Shown here one piece after another: positions 20,231-28,668 of a stretch of 64,000 nucleotides of DNA; position 1 is the stretch's first letter, and each line of letters opens with the position of its first letter. Origin of the DNA: Dyadobacter sp. UC 10 (GTDB lineage Bacteria > Bacteroidota > Bacteroidia > Cytophagales > Spirosomataceae); the NCBI RefSeq assembly GCF_008369915.1, contig NZ_VSRN01000001.1, positions 4,150,501 through 4,214,500 of the forward strand. Reading direction: 5' to 3'. The position numbers and the translations under genes were made by a program. The notes under the pieces were generated by a model. That model saw nothing but the letters and a program-made list of their open reading frames with translations, had not been told where the DNA came from and made no database searches.

Positions 20231-21201
20231 TGGCAACCACCACTACCGAAAAATCTGAAATAAAAGAGGAAACCAGCAATTCTGCTTTTCAAAACTCACT
20301 GAAATCACGGGATACCGAGGAGCAGCTGGACATTTGGTTTTACCGGCCGATTGGTTATCAGATCGCATTGTTTTGTGCCAAAGTGGGCATCCGTCCCAAC
20401 CCGGTCACAATCGTCAGTATTTTCTTCGGCGTCGCTGCTGGTATCCTTTTCTATTACCAGGAGCTGTGGATCAATGTGATAGGAATGCTTTTACTGGTTT
20501 TTGCTAATTCTCTCGATAGCGCCGACGGTCAGCTGGCCAGGATGACAAACGATAAGAGCCGGCTGGGAAGGATCTTAGACGGAGCAGCGGGCGATTTCTG
20601 GTTTATTGCAATTCACGTCGCATTGTGCCTTCGTGGTATTGATGAAGGCTGGTCGGGCTGGATCTGGGTTTGGGGAAGTTTGGCTGGCGCCTCGCACGTG
20701 GTACAGTCGGCGATGGCGGACTATTACCGGAATGTGCATTTGTTTTTTATCAAAGGAACCTCGGGTAGTGAGCTGGATAACAGCCGCGAGTTGCAAGCCG
20801 AATACGACAGACTTACCTGGACTTCGAATTTTGGGATGAAATTCGTGGCGCGGTTTTACCTGAATTATACCAAAATGCAGGAGCAGTTTTCGCCCAATCT
20901 GCAAAAGTTGCTCTGGCTGGTGAGGGACCGGTTTAAAAATGGTCTGCCTGAAAACCTGGTAACCGATTTCAGGGCGAAGAACAGGCCTTTGATGAAGTAT
21001 ACCAATATCGTTCAGTTCAACACACGCGTATTGTTCCTGTTTCTGTGGCTCTTTATCGACCAGTCGTGGATTTATTTCTTCTTCGATATGTTCGTTCTGA
21101 ACCCGATCCTGATTTATATGATTGTAAACCAGGAGAAAGTGAGCAAATATTTTTACGAAAAGCTTACGAACGGAAAAAATAATGAATACCAAAATATATA
21201 A
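20230..21201 (+). CDS. CDP-alcohol phosphatidyltransferase family membrane enzyme
   Basis: A 323-aa integral membrane protein that transfers a phospho-alcohol from a CDP-alcohol to an acceptor alcohol. The motif begins D96-SAD99-G-QLAR, then G, then D117. The canonical last Asp would be residue 121; here residue 121 is Gly and Asp122 follows (LDGAAGD), a one-residue shift. Several transmembrane helices flank it (for example VNIGM-like 75-95, WIYFFFDMFVLNPILIYMIV near the end). In this operon dihydroceramide would be a fitting acceptor and a CDP-polyol a fitting donor. It overlaps the next gene by 20 nt. Confidence 0.85.
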   Translation: MATTTTEKSEIKEETSNSAFQNSLKSRDTEEQLDIWFYRPIGYQIALFCAKVGIRPNPVTIVSIFFGVAAGILFYYQELWINVIGMLLLVFANSLDSADGQLARMTNDKSRLGRILDGAAGDFWFIAIHVALCLRGIDEGWSGWIWVWGSLAGASHVVQSAMADYYRNVHLFFIKGTSGSELDNSRELQAEYDRLTWTSNFGMKFVARFYLNYTKMQEQFSPNLQKLLWLVRDRFKNGLPENLVTDFRAKNRPLMKYTNIVQFNTRVLFLFLWLFIDQSWIYFFFDMFVLNPILIYMIVNQEKVSKYFYEKLTNGKNNEYQNI

Positions 21202-22201
21202 GGCACTTTTCCTGGCAATCGGCGTCATTTCTCTTGGCTATATGATCTATGGCACCGGAGTTGGCGTGATCTGGGAAAATATCCGGCTGACCGGCGTCTG
21301 GTTTATACCAGTGATAGGTAGCTGGCTGCTGATCTATATTTTGAATGCATTTGCGTTCCGGGCGATCATCCGCGAGCCCCGGCTGCCCGAAAGCAACCTG
21401 TCATTCTGGTCAGTTTTAAGACTTACTATTTCGGGCTATGCGATCAATTACATTACACCATTCGTCGCATTAGGCGGGGAACCTTACCGGATCCTCGAAC
21501 TGAAACCGGCGCTGGGGATGAAAAAAGCGACTTCTTCCGTGCTGCTTTACAGCATGATGCACATGTTTTCGCACGTGCTTTTCTGGCTGGCGAGCATTGT
21601 GCTGATCGTGGCCGTCGTTCCGTTGAGTGATGTAATGCTTGCGGGCTGCGGGATTTTGCTGGTGGTCGGTTTGATATTGGGATACTGGTTTATCAATGTA
21701 TATAAAAAGGGTTTTCTGGTCAGTACGTTCCGGGTACTTGAAAAGCTGCCTTTTGTAGGAAATAAGGCGCGTGAATTTGCGCTTAAAAATGCTGAAAACC
21801 TGTATGAGGTCGACGATCAGATCAGGATATTATATGCGCAGAGGCGCGGCGTTTTTTACGCTTCGCTGGTTTACGAATTCATAGCACGGGTAATAGGCTG
21901 TCTCGAAATCTACTTTACCGCCCACGCGATCGGCATGGAAATGACACTTTCGCAATCGCTGATCGTCAGCTCGGGTTCATCCCTTTTTGCCAACCTGATA
22001 TTTTTCTTCCCGATGCAGCTTGGCACGCGTGAAGGCGGGTTAATTCTCGCATTACGCAGTATAGGTCTTTCTGCCACGCCCGGACTTTTCATCGGTATCG
22101 TCATGCGGATCAGGGAGATCGTCTGGATTGTGATCGGGCTGGCATTGGTGAGCGGAAAAAAAGAGATGAAGGAGGAATTGGTGGAAAGTGTTAAGCTGTG
22201 A
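21182..22201 (+). CDS. UPF0104 / lysylphosphatidylglycerol synthase-type membrane protein
   Basis: A 339-aa polytopic membrane protein of the MprF-N/UPF0104 group (also AglD-like), with about eight hydrophobic segments. FVALGGEPYRILEL and FFFPMQLGTREGGLILAL are the conserved GGE-P and P-x-G-x-x-E motifs. Members act as lipid flippases or accompany lipid modification. It has no aminoacyl-transfer domain. Overlap by 20 nt with the CDP-alcohol transferase suggests it moves that enzyme's lipid product across the inner membrane; this is inference from context. Confidence 0.82.
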   Translation: MNTKIYKALFLAIGVISLGYMIYGTGVGVIWENIRLTGVWFIPVIGSWLLIYILNAFAFRAIIREPRLPESNLSFWSVLRLTISGYAINYITPFVALGGEPYRILELKPALGMKKATSSVLLYSMMHMFSHVLFWLASIVLIVAVVPLSDVMLAGCGILLVVGLILGYWFINVYKKGFLVSTFRVLEKLPFVGNKAREFALKNAENLYEVDDQIRILYAQRRGVFYASLVYEFIARVIGCLEIYFTAHAIGMEMTLSQSLIVSSGSSLFANLIFFFPMQLGTREGGLILALRSIGLSATPGLFIGIVMRIREIVWIVIGLALVSGKKEMKEELVESVKL

Positions 22202-22388
22202 GCTGTTGGCTATTAGCTGTTAGCCTTTTTTGGTGTAGGCTTTCTCGGTATATCGGATTTTGTAATGAAATAGAATTAAGACAGCTGGGCAAATAGACTA
22301 AGGCGCAAACGATATGGCACAAGGCCTAAGGCTTAAAGCCAACCGCCAACCGCTAATAGCCAAAAGCTAACAGCCAATAGCCAAAAGC
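22194..22388. repeat. intergenic array of AGCTATTAGC/GCCAATAGCC-type units in inverted orientation
   Basis: The left block 22194-22225 reads as repeats of AGCTGT(T)GGCTATTAGC and overlaps the stop of the upstream gene. The right block 22331-22388 contains AACCGCTAATAGCCAAAAGC and AACAGCCAATAGCCAAAAGC, close to the reverse complement of the left block. A shorter copy is at 1385-1406. The middle 105 nt shows nothing coding. It could fold as RNA or be a dispersed repeat. Confidence 0.7.
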
Positions 22389-22393
22389 AAAAA

Positions 22394-23104
22394 ATGATCA
22401 AAGGAATACTATTCGATTACGGTGGTACGATTGATACCAACGGCCTCCATTGGGCGCATGTTTTGTGGGAAGCTTACCAGCGTAACCACGTCAATGTGAG
22501 TAAGGATGCTTTCAGTGAAGCGTATAAATATGGAGAAAGGGCGCTTGCGATCAAGCCGCTTGTGCAGCCGCAACACGTTTTTTACGATGTGCTTTTTCTC
22601 AAACTGACTGAACAGTTTAGTTTTTTGAAACGAAATGGACATTCGGTCGACGATTCGGCTATTGAAGTTATTGCAAGGGAATGTAATGAGTTCGCACACA
22701 CCACTGTAACGAATGCAAAACAGGTTCTGGAAGAGCTGGCACTCGAATATCCGCTCGTGATGGTTTCCAATTTTTACGGAAACATCAATAATATCCTGGC
22801 TGATTTTGGCATCGCCGGTTGTTTTCAGAATGTGATCGAATCTGCCGTGGTAGGTGTCCGGAAACCCGATCCGCGGATTTATCAGCTTGGAATCGACGCG
22901 CTGGGTTTCCAACCCGGGGAATGTGTAGTGGTTGGAGATTCTTTTTCAAAGGATATCCAGCCTGCTCGACAGCTCGGCTGCCCGGCGGTCTGGCTGAATG
23001 TAGCTGGTTGGGAAGAAACCAGCCCGAAGTTGGCAACACCGGAAGGTGTGACCGAGATCACGGATTTTGCACACATTACGAAAGTTTTAAAGAGTTTGGG
23101 TTAG
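22394..23104 (+). CDS. HAD superfamily hydrolase
   Basis: A 236-aa HAD-IA protein. Motif I is LFDYGGTIDT with nucleophile Asp8; the second Asp of the phosphatase DxDxT motif is replaced by Gly. Motif II is the SNF of MVSNFYGN; motif III is VRKPDPRIY; motif IV is VVGDSFSKDIQPARQLG. A lost general acid would slow phosphatase activity or point to another reaction. Context suggests it acts on a phosphorylated head-group intermediate or lipid. It is preceded by the AGC repeat region, so it may start its own transcript. Confidence 0.82.
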   Translation: MIKGILFDYGGTIDTNGLHWAHVLWEAYQRNHVNVSKDAFSEAYKYGERALAIKPLVQPQHVFYDVLFLKLTEQFSFLKRNGHSVDDSAIEVIARECNEFAHTTVTNAKQVLEELALEYPLVMVSNFYGNINNILADFGIAGCFQNVIESAVVGVRKPDPRIYQLGIDALGFQPGECVVVGDSFSKDIQPARQLGCPAVWLNVAGWEETSPKLATPEGVTEITDFAHITKVLKSLG

Positions 23105-23159
23105 TTGTAAAACTTTTGTCAGGCACGAGAGCGACCTGATGAAATTAAATGAAATTATC

Positions 23160-24065
23160 ATGTACGACATATGTACGATCGGCCACATTACCCTCGATAA
23201 GGTAGTTACGACCCAGTCTGTCAACTACATGCCTGGTGGAACCTCGTTCTACTTTTCAAAGGCATTGCGGCAGTTTGATATCAATTATATGCTGGTGACG
23301 GCGCTTGCGGAGCAGGAAAGCCACATCCTGGCGGCTTTGCGGGAAGAAAATATAGAGATATTCTCTCATACAAGTCCTTACACCGTTTACTTCGAAAATA
23401 TTTACAGCGCCAACCAGGATCACCGCGAGCAGAATGTACTGCACAAAGCGGCGCCCTTTACGATGGGGCAAATGCCGGATATCAAAGCCCGCATTTTCCA
23501 CCTCGGCCCGTTGCTTTCCGATGATATTCAGATCGATCTGCTGAAAAGCCTGGCAGCGAAAGGAGAAGTTTCGCTGGATATTCAGGGTTATCTGAGATAT
23601 GTAAAAGATAAAAAGGTGTACTACACCGACTGGGCTGATAAAAAGGAAGCCTTGCCGTTTGTCTCTATTTTGAAAGCGAATGAATTCGAAATGGAAGTGG
23701 TAACCGGAACCAGCGACGTACGTGAAGGCGCCAAAATCCTGGCCGGCATGGGGGTGAAAGAAGTGATCATTACCCTGGGCAGCAAGGGCTCGCTGGTTTA
23801 CAAAGACGATCATTTTTATCAGATCCCGGCATATACCCCAACCGCTGTCATTGATGCGACCGGCTGCGGCGATACTTATATGGCGGGGTATTTGAGTAAA
23901 AAAGTGAGAGGGGCGGATGTGCAGGAAGCCGGGGAGTTCGGTGCGGCCATGGCAACCCTAAAAATTCAGTCCTCCGGGCCGTTTTCCGGAAACCAGGAGG
24001 CTGTTAATCATGTTGTTCTTCATGGCGAATGTGATCGCGAAATGATCGCCCAGGCCATTTATTGA
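23160..24065 (+). CDS. PfkB family sugar/polyol kinase
   Basis: A 301-aa ribokinase-fold kinase. MYDICTIGHITLDKVVT starts the fold, GGTSFYFSKALRQF is the substrate-side GG loop, and IDATGCGDTYMAGYLSK is the PfkB signature with the catalytic Asp in CGD (usually AGD). The plant myo-inositol 3-kinase belongs to the same family, and the GG-(T/A)-SF pattern here is compatible, but sequence alone cannot fix the substrate. ATG 23160 gives a family-like N-terminus; ATG 23139 would add seven residues. Together with the nucleotidyltransferase it would make and activate a polyol phosphate. Confidence 0.82.
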   Translation: MYDICTIGHITLDKVVTTQSVNYMPGGTSFYFSKALRQFDINYMLVTALAEQESHILAALREENIEIFSHTSPYTVYFENIYSANQDHREQNVLHKAAPFTMGQMPDIKARIFHLGPLLSDDIQIDLLKSLAAKGEVSLDIQGYLRYVKDKKVYYTDWADKKEALPFVSILKANEFEMEVVTGTSDVREGAKILAGMGVKEVIITLGSKGSLVYKDDHFYQIPAYTPTAVIDATGCGDTYMAGYLSKKVRGADVQEAGEFGAAMATLKIQSSGPFSGNQEAVNHVVLHGECDREMIAQAIY

Positions 24066-24079
24066 AACAAATATCAACG

Positions 24080-24655
24080 ATGAAATACGTGATGAAGCTG
24101 TTGATGGTCACAGTTGGCCTGATACTTTCTTCGTATTCAGGGACATACTCAACAGTTGAAGAGCCAAACAGCAAATTCACCGACCCAGACGAATTTCCTG
24201 TTCCCAGAAATGTCCCGGGCCTGCTGTTTTACATTCAGCGCGACCCGAACGAGAATACGATCTGCTACCAGCTTAACCTCGACAGGCAGGGGAAGTTAAG
24301 CACGAAGGATCCTGTCAATATGTTCTGGATACGCTACACCGACGGCGGTGTCCGGAGAGAGCTGAACTACATTCAGCGCAAGTTTGCCTACGGAATCAAT
24401 GTAAAGGAAAAGGGTGACTCGTCATACGAGCTGCGGTCTGTTGCTTACAATAAGCTGCCGCTGTCACTGCGGAAAGATCCCCGCAACGAATACCACGTTT
24501 ACACCCATATCAACAAAAAGGAATGTATTCTCAGCCGGGTTTTTATCCGCATCGACGGCGGTACTTTCTGGTCTCCGAATGTTGTTTTTATAGAATTGAA
24601 AGGTACTGAGATAGCAACGGGGAAGACCATAACACAGCGGATCAAACCTTCCTGA
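24080..24655 (+). CDS. DUF4833 exported protein
   Basis: A 191-aa protein with a signal peptide (MKYVMKLLMVTVGLILSS). The body shows FYIQRDPNENTICYQLN, MFWIRYTDGGVRRELNYIQR and HVYTHINKKECILSRVFIRI, which I recognise as DUF4833. The function is unknown. It is probably periplasmic or membrane-associated. ATG 24080 is chosen because it opens the signal peptide; a TTG at 24062 overlaps the kinase stop. Its place at the end of the head-group genes suggests a role with the final lipid. Confidence 0.75.
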   Translation: MKYVMKLLMVTVGLILSSYSGTYSTVEEPNSKFTDPDEFPVPRNVPGLLFYIQRDPNENTICYQLNLDRQGKLSTKDPVNMFWIRYTDGGVRRELNYIQRKFAYGINVKEKGDSSYELRSVAYNKLPLSLRKDPRNEYHVYTHINKKECILSRVFIRIDGGTFWSPNVVFIELKGTEIATGKTITQRIKPS

Positions 24656-24809
24656 AGGGGTTGTGTGCCAATTTTTCGTGCAGGTTGTTAGCAGGATTAT
24701 GCAGCTCGTTAGTAAAGTTTAGGGAGTAAGTTCTGATATTTGGGTTAGATTTTTATTAAAAAATGTGCTTGCCCAAACAAATCTAAACGCAATCTAACAT
24801 TACTGACAA

Positions 24810-25562
24810 ATGGAGAATATTGGAAACACCAATCAGGATCAGGTCTTTAAGGATGAGATAACCAAAGCTTCCGACTTCAAATTCGGGACTACGGTTGTGA
24901 AAGTCTTCGATGACATGGTCAGCAGATCGGTTCCTTTTTACAATGAAACCCAGCGCATGCTTGCCGAAATTGCTGCTGATCACGTGAAAGAAGGTTCTTA
25001 TCTGTACGATCTGGGATGCTCTACCGGCACCACACTGATTGAGGTAGACAAATTAATACCCTCCGATATTAAATTCATCGGCATTGACGAATCGCCGGAA
25101 ATGCTCGAAAAATGTGATCTGAAATTCAAGGAAGCTGGTTTTGTCCGTCCGTACGACCTCCGTGCAGCAGACTTACAGCAGGAAGATTTGCCGATCTCGA
25201 ACGCCTCTGTCGTTATACTTTGTTTGACCATGCAATTTGTCCGTCCGCTGTACCGTGAGCGGCTTTTGCGTAATATCTATGAGGGTTTGAATCCTGGTGG
25301 AGTTCTTTTGTTGGTCGAAAAAGTACTTTCCGAAAGCTCGGTGTTCAATCGCGACTTCATTAAATATTACTATAATTACAAAAGGCGCAACCATTACAGC
25401 GAACTCGAGATCTCGCAGAAAAGAGAGGCGCTCGAAAACGTTCTGATCCCATATAAGTTATCTGAAAACATGCTCCTGTTGAAGGAGGCCGGTTTCGCGG
25501 ATTGCGAAATATTCTTTAAATGGTATAATTTTTCAGGAATGATAGCTTATAAAAAATCATGA
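24810..25562 (+). CDS. cmoA: CmoA-like carboxy-S-adenosylmethionine synthase
   Basis: A 250-aa class I methyltransferase fold. YDLGCSTGTT is the SAM site, and ASVVILCLTMQFVRPLYRER, NIYEGLNPGGVLLLVEK and HYSELEISQKREALENVLIP match E. coli CmoA block by block, including the SQKR arginine expected to hold the carboxylate of carboxy-SAM from prephenate. CmoA normally supplies CmoB for cmo5U34 in tRNA. No cmoB is in the window; the next gene, overlapping by 4 nt, is an ICMT-like membrane methyltransferase. The product may be used elsewhere or for another modification. Confidence 0.82.
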   Translation: MENIGNTNQDQVFKDEITKASDFKFGTTVVKVFDDMVSRSVPFYNETQRMLAEIAADHVKEGSYLYDLGCSTGTTLIEVDKLIPSDIKFIGIDESPEMLEKCDLKFKEAGFVRPYDLRAADLQQEDLPISNASVVILCLTMQFVRPLYRERLLRNIYEGLNPGGVLLLVEKVLSESSVFNRDFIKYYYNYKRRNHYSELEISQKREALENVLIPYKLSENMLLLKEAGFADCEIFFKWYNFSGMIAYKKS

Positions 25563-26287
25563 TCGCAATCGGTAACTTCTTTTTCAAATACAGGAATAAT
25601 CTTTTCATTTTCCTTTATCTCTTACTTTTCGTTCCCTCTCCGATGCTTTTCAAACCGGAGCATTTCGGGGAAAATTACTATTTGTTTCCTATCATAATTG
25701 GCCTGATTGTAACCTTCGCCGGGGAAATTATCCGTGGTATCACGATCGGTCTGGCCTATATTATCCGGGGCGGTAAGGACAAGAAAGTGTATGCCGAGAA
25801 ACTCGTAACAGAAGGTATATTCAACCATTGCCGCAACCCTTTGTATGTTGGGAATATCCTGATGCTGCTGGGTGTGGGCATACTTTCTAATTCTCTGTTT
25901 TATGTAGGAGTGGTTATGCCGCTTTTCCTGTTTATTTATCAGGCCATCGTATTGGCGGAGGAAAACTTTTTGCGGAACAAGTTCGGCGCCCAGTTCGACG
26001 CTTATTGCAGTCGTGTGAATCGCTGGCTGATCAATTTCAATGGTATTTCAAATGCTTTCAATGGAATGCAGTTCAATTACAAGCGCTGGGTTTTAAAGGA
26101 ATATAACACCCTGCTGGTCTGGCTGTTGGGTATTTTTGCGATACTTATTTTTAGATATCCCCAAGTCATCCCGGATGAAGATGCAAGGATCCCGGCTTTT
26201 ATAGTCGTAATTGTAATCCTGGGCGCAACCTATGGTTATATTCGCTACCTTAAAAAGTCGGGCAAAATGACAGACTCTGTCGCCTGA
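25559..26287 (+). CDS. isoprenylcysteine carboxyl methyltransferase-like membrane protein
   Basis: A 242-aa polytopic membrane protein. HCRNPLYVGNILMLLGVGIL and the later EENFLRNKFGAQFDAYCSRV form the ICMT/PEMT SAM-binding C-terminal signature (RNPxYxG...EE..L...FG..Y). Family members methylate isoprenylcysteine, phospholipids or other lipids at the membrane. Two extra hydrophobic stretches follow the core. It overlaps the CmoA-like gene by 4 nt. A lipid target is plausible in this neighbourhood but unproven. Confidence 0.8.
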   Translation: MIAIGNFFFKYRNNLFIFLYLLLFVPSPMLFKPEHFGENYYLFPIIIGLIVTFAGEIIRGITIGLAYIIRGGKDKKVYAEKLVTEGIFNHCRNPLYVGNILMLLGVGILSNSLFYVGVVMPLFLFIYQAIVLAEENFLRNKFGAQFDAYCSRVNRWLINFNGISNAFNGMQFNYKRWVLKEYNTLLVWLLGIFAILIFRYPQVIPDEDARIPAFIVVIVILGATYGYIRYLKKSGKMTDSVA

Positions 26288-26382
26288 TTTGCCTTGGCAT
26301 GCTATTTGGCATATATAAAGCGTTGAAGCTCTCCTAAACCTGAATTATTAAAATCATAACCCCCGATCTAATAACAGGACAT

Positions 26383-27675
26383 ATGAGAATTGTAATTATA
26401 GGAGGAGGATTCGCAGGTGTAAACCTGGCGCTGGATCTTGCCAAAGACAAAAATTTTGAAGTAACCCTGGTGGACAAGAATAACTACAACTTCTTTCCAC
26501 CACTGATCTACCAGGTTGCTACGGCTTTTTTAGAACCTTCAAGCATCAGTTATCCGTTTAGAAAATTATTTGCAGGAAAGAAAAACCTGCAGTTCCGGCT
26601 GGGCGAATTGCTGAAAGTGGTTCCCGAGAATAACAGGATTATACTTTCAAATGGCGAACTGGAATATGATCAGCTCGTTTTCGCGACCGGCGCGGAGAGT
26701 AATTTCTTTGGAATGGAAAATGTAAAACGCAATTCCACTCCAATGAAAACGCTCGAAGATGCTATTGGAATGCGCAATAAGTTGCTGCTCCAAATGGAAA
26801 AGGCTACGATCTGCGATGATCCGGCCGAGGTAAAAAAGCTGCTCACAGTAGTGATCGCAGGTGGCGGCCCAACCGGGGTCGAAATCTCGGGAATGTTTGC
26901 CGAAATGCGCAATGGTATCCTGCGAAAAGAATATCCGCAGCTGGCCGGAAAAGGCAGCGAAATTTACCTGGTCGACGGAGGTGACGCATTACTTTCTCCG
27001 ATGAGCGTGGCGTCGCAGCAGGATACTTATAATGAACTCAGCAAATTGGGTGTGAAGATCAAGCTGAACACCCACGTGGTTGATTTCACCGACGATAAAG
27101 TTTTCTTTACTGAAGGCGATTTTATTGAAGCGAAAACGCTGATCTGGGCAGCCGGTGTTACCGGCATCGTTTTCGAAGGTATCCCGGCAGAAGCTTACGG
27201 CCGCGGCCGCAGAATGCTGGTCGACGCTTATAATTTGGTGAACAGTACCCACAATATTTACGCAATAGGCGATGCCAGCCTGCAACTGTCAGACAGTAAT
27301 TTCCCCCAGGGGCACCCGCAGGTAGCGCAGGTAGCGATTCAGCAGGGTAAAACCCTGGCTCGTAACTTCAAAGCACAAGTGGAAAAGCGGCCGCTGAAAC
27401 CATTTGCTTACCATGATAAGGGTTCAATGGCGATTATAGGCCGTGCAAAGGCGGTGGTGGATATGCCTTCTCCCAAGCTGCATTTCAAAGGTGTGATCGC
27501 CTGGCTGGCCTGGTTGTTTATACATCTCATTTCTCTTATCAATCACAGGAACAGGATCAAAACGCTTTATAACTGGATGGTAGCTTATTTCACCAAAGAC
27601 CAGTCCCTGCGGATGATCATCAAACCTGCCGAAAAAGAAGAAAACGTCGAAACCTATCAGGTAACCGGCCAGTAA
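26383..27675 (+). CDS. ndh: type II NADH dehydrogenase (NDH-2)
   Basis: A 430-aa flavoprotein passing electrons from NADH to quinone without proton pumping. The FAD site is VIIGGGFAGVNLALDLAKD and the NADH site is VVIAGGGPTGVEISGMFAEM; AQVAIQQGKTLARNF is the quinone-side A-x-Q-x-A-x-Q-G motif. The C-terminal hydrophobic/amphipathic region (GVIAWLAWLFIHLISLINHR) anchors it to the membrane. It starts 95 nt after the ICMT-like gene and has its own likely promoter. Confidence 0.92.
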   Translation: MRIVIIGGGFAGVNLALDLAKDKNFEVTLVDKNNYNFFPPLIYQVATAFLEPSSISYPFRKLFAGKKNLQFRLGELLKVVPENNRIILSNGELEYDQLVFATGAESNFFGMENVKRNSTPMKTLEDAIGMRNKLLLQMEKATICDDPAEVKKLLTVVIAGGGPTGVEISGMFAEMRNGILRKEYPQLAGKGSEIYLVDGGDALLSPMSVASQQDTYNELSKLGVKIKLNTHVVDFTDDKVFFTEGDFIEAKTLIWAAGVTGIVFEGIPAEAYGRGRRMLVDAYNLVNSTHNIYAIGDASLQLSDSNFPQGHPQVAQVAIQQGKTLARNFKAQVEKRPLKPFAYHDKGSMAIIGRAKAVVDMPSPKLHFKGVIAWLAWLFIHLISLINHRNRIKTLYNWMVAYFTKDQSLRMIIKPAEKEENVETYQVTGQ

Positions 27676-27690
27676 CTATCGATATTTGAT

Positions 27691-28239
27691 ATGGAATCTT
27701 CAACCTATGCTTACGACTCACCGGGAACGGTTTCAGCCGTATTTCTTACCCGGGGCGATGCTGACAAAGCATACCACGCGCTTTTAAAACGAGGCTATTC
27801 CGAAGATGAAATATCAGTTCTGATGTCAGACGAAACGCTGAACAAGCATCTGAGCGACGCGAATGATCATTCTGAGCCGGAGTCGACTCCGGGTACTGAG
27901 GAAGAGCGTGGCAAAACGATAGGAGTTACTACCGGTGCGGTGACCGGCTTGTTTGTCTCTCTTAGCCTCGTGGCTATTCCCGGACTCGGCATTTCAATTG
28001 CCGGTCCGGTATTTGCGGGCATTGCGGGGGCATTAACAGGCCGGACGCTTGGAGGAATTATCGGCTCCAAAATTCCTGCGACGCACACGGATACTTTCGA
28101 GGAAGGCGTGAAGGAAGGTGGGATCATCATCAGTGTAGACCCTAAGAACCGTGCGGAATTGGAATACATTGTCCAGGAATTTCAGCAGCACAATGGCAGG
28201 GATATCTTAACAAATGACGGCTACTCGCATTTAAGCTGA
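27691..28239 (+). CDS. general stress protein-like, glycine-zipper membrane segment
   Basis: A 182-aa protein. The N-terminal ferredoxin-like part (VFLTRGDADKAYHALLKRGY) resembles the YflT/GsP17M heat-induced stress domain. A long Gly/Ala/Pro-rich hydrophobic segment (about 75-130, GLGISIAGPVFAGIAGALTG) follows. The function is unknown. It lies 15 nt after ndh and is convergent with, and directly adjacent to, a second protein of the same N-terminal style at 28240. Confidence 0.65.
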   Translation: MESSTYAYDSPGTVSAVFLTRGDADKAYHALLKRGYSEDEISVLMSDETLNKHLSDANDHSEPESTPGTEEERGKTIGVTTGAVTGLFVSLSLVAIPGLGISIAGPVFAGIAGALTGRTLGGIIGSKIPATHTDTFEEGVKEGGIIISVDPKNRAELEYIVQEFQQHNGRDILTNDGYSHLS

Positions 28240-28557
28240 TCAGTCAGGCGTAGATCTGGAAAATTCGTTTACGTCCATCGCTCCGTGATCGTTGAGAATG
28301 TCAGTTGCGAGGTTCATGCCTTCTGCATCCGAAACTTGCACCGTTAGTATAGCGCCCTGCTTTTCAGTATTTTGCGGGTACTCCGTTTTCTCGGTCGTGT
28401 CGGTCATCTGTCCGTCAGTTACCAGTTCATCCACCGTGTCTACGTGGGTGTCGAGTTCTATCGATCGGTCTTCAAATCCATTTGCCAGCAATGCCGCCCG
28501 GGCATTTTCAGCCTCTTCACTGGTTTCGAAAATACCGATAATCGTTTGCGGTGTCAT
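28240..28557 (-). CDS. small stress-protein-like, unknown function
   Basis: A 105-aa acidic protein from ATG 28557: TIIGIFETSEEAENARAALL and NGFEDRSIEL form the same beta-alpha repeat seen in the protein encoded at 27691, so both belong to the general stress 17M-like group. The stop codons of the two genes abut (28239/28240). An upstream start at 28638 would add 27 unconvincing residues. Confidence 0.6.
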   Translation of the reverse strand: MTPQTIIGIFETSEEAENARAALLANGFEDRSIELDTHVDTVDELVTDGQMTDTTEKTEYPQNTEKQGAILTVQVSDAEGMNLATDILNDHGAMDVNEFSRSTPD

Positions 28558-28668
28558 AGCGTTCGTGTTGTTGATAATGTCGATTTTTCGGAACTCAATG
28601 TAAAATCCTGTACCAGCGTGGCGATAGCCCGTCATCAATCCCTTGCAATTCGCCTGCTTTCCGGTTGC

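Noticed and set aside
24744-24795. TTAGATTT/AAATCTAA symmetry before the CmoA-like gene
   Set aside because: Arms are short, 27 nt apart and in AT-rich DNA, so chance is likely.
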